A DNA stretch of 30,785 bases from contig BCKQ01000029.1 of the NCBI GenBank assembly GCA_001600695.1, positions 16,594 to 47,378 of the forward strand, given 5' to 3'. The notes under the pieces are model-generated. The model did not search any database, had not been told where the DNA came from, and was given only the letters and a program-made list of their open reading frames with translations. This document shows, piece by piece, positions 30,177 to 30,785 of this stretch (its first letter is position 1; each line of letters opens with the position of its first letter). The position numbers and the translations under genes are program-made. The stretch comes from Ascoidea asiatica (Eukaryota; Ascomycota; Saccharomycetes; Ascoideales; Ascoideaceae).

Positions 30177-30785
30177 TCATTGTTGTTTATCAGCTATTTG
30201 AATAAATTCATCATCTAAATAATTATTTAAATAATTTTCACATATCTTAATTAAATCACTATCTTCCATATTCTTACTCTTTGTAATAAATAATAGTATA
30301 ATTTTTTTAAAATCAACATTATTGAAATTGAATGAAGAATAATAAAGTTTATTAAGTCTTTCTCTAATTTTTGCTAATTTATAAGTCTCATCTAAATGGA
30401 AAGAATCTATAGATAATAAACTACTATTATCATCACTATTATATTTTTCAAAATTTAAATTGTAGATGGAATTTAATCTTAAAATTTTCAGCTTCTTTCA
30501 AAGATTCTGAAATGCTTTTGTAAATAGACTCAATATTATGAATAAAAAATTTTGTAAAGAATTTTTTCAAGCCCAACTTATTATTTGATTTTACATCAAA
30601 ATAATCACTAACCTTATGAACTGCAATAATAGGATCCACTACACTTATTTTAACATCAAATAATAATTGCTTAGCTTGAAGACAGTTTACACTAAACTTG
30701 GCTCCAGGATTATCTAAGTAAAATAGAAAACAGTACTTAATGTATCTCTGTTCTTTTATTAAACGGGTGAACTTAAAGTAGCTTT
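30177..30785 (-). pseudogene. C-terminal part of an unknown gene, split by a frameshift and cut by the window end
   Basis: Reading leftward from the right edge, one frame is open from 30783 to a TGA at 30448-30450. It includes LFYLDNPGAKFSVNCLQAK and VVDPIIAVHKVSDYFDV, and ends QFKF. Another frame is open from 30497 to a TGA at 30177-30179 and continues as NLNFEKYNSDDSSLLSIDSF, LDETYKLAKIRERLNKLYY and ICENYLNNYLDDEFIQIADK. Both halves are charged and protein-like, so one gene broken by a single shift between 30451 and 30497 is the simplest reading: a pseudogene or a sequencing indel. An intron is less likely, as no consensus sites are seen. Codon use is a little less AT-extreme than in the neighbours (GTG, GCT, CTT and GGC appear). 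I do not recognise the protein. Confidence 0.6.

Noticed and set aside
1-30785. tRNA, rRNA or CRISPR loci
   Set aside because: I looked for the T-loop GGTTCGAATCC-type word with a matching acceptor stem, for rRNA-like sequence, and for regularly spaced exact repeats, and found none. The tandem arrays present lack spacers.

Overview
This looks like nuclear DNA of a budding yeast (Saccharomycotina). The sequence is extremely AT-rich (by eye about a fifth to a quarter G+C). Complete genes are intronless with A/T at nearly every third codon position. The recognisable proteins are fungal or yeast types: cytosolic Cu/Zn superoxide dismutase, an Aim14/Yno1-type NADPH oxidase, a secreted histidine acid phosphatase, a secreted pepsin-type aspartic protease and a PNGase A-like membrane protein. 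I cannot name the species. Isolated single Ns occur throughout, and one 100-N assembly gap lies at 11296-11395.

Left half (1-16290). The window opens inside the 3' end of a gene of an unrecognised family (gene A, ends 536). The next 15.7 kb has no intact gene. It is the remains of a tandem duplication with a unit of about 8-9.5 kb. Blocks at about 690-880, 2.1-3.7 kb, 3.9-6.9 kb and 6.9-7.6 kb recur in the same order and orientation at about 9.8-10.0, 11.7-13.2, 13.2-15.0 and 15.0-15.6 kb. Inside the repeats are decayed coding sequences with many stops, repeated GTTACGTTT motifs and simple repeats. The second array ends at an intact member of the gene A family (gene C, 16291-17850). Gene C shares with gene A a C-terminal motif, IKPIGL-x2-NFLLNP-x-DETY-x-QL-x2-P, and carries a zinc-finger-like Cys/His cluster.

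Right half (16291-30785). Gene density is normal here: gene C (+), PNGase A-like protein (+), aspartic protease (+), acid phosphatase (-), AIM14 (-), SOD1 (+), and the C-terminal part of an unknown gene (-) that is broken by a frameshift and runs off the right end. The protease and phosphatase converge. AIM14 and SOD1 diverge from a shared 1.5-kb spacer.

How the genes may relate. Three consecutive genes encode proteins that enter the secretory pathway (PNGase A-like, protease, phosphatase). AIM14 makes superoxide in the ER membrane, and its divergent neighbour SOD1 removes superoxide in the cytosol. These links are inference from gene content. The window does not prove co-regulation.
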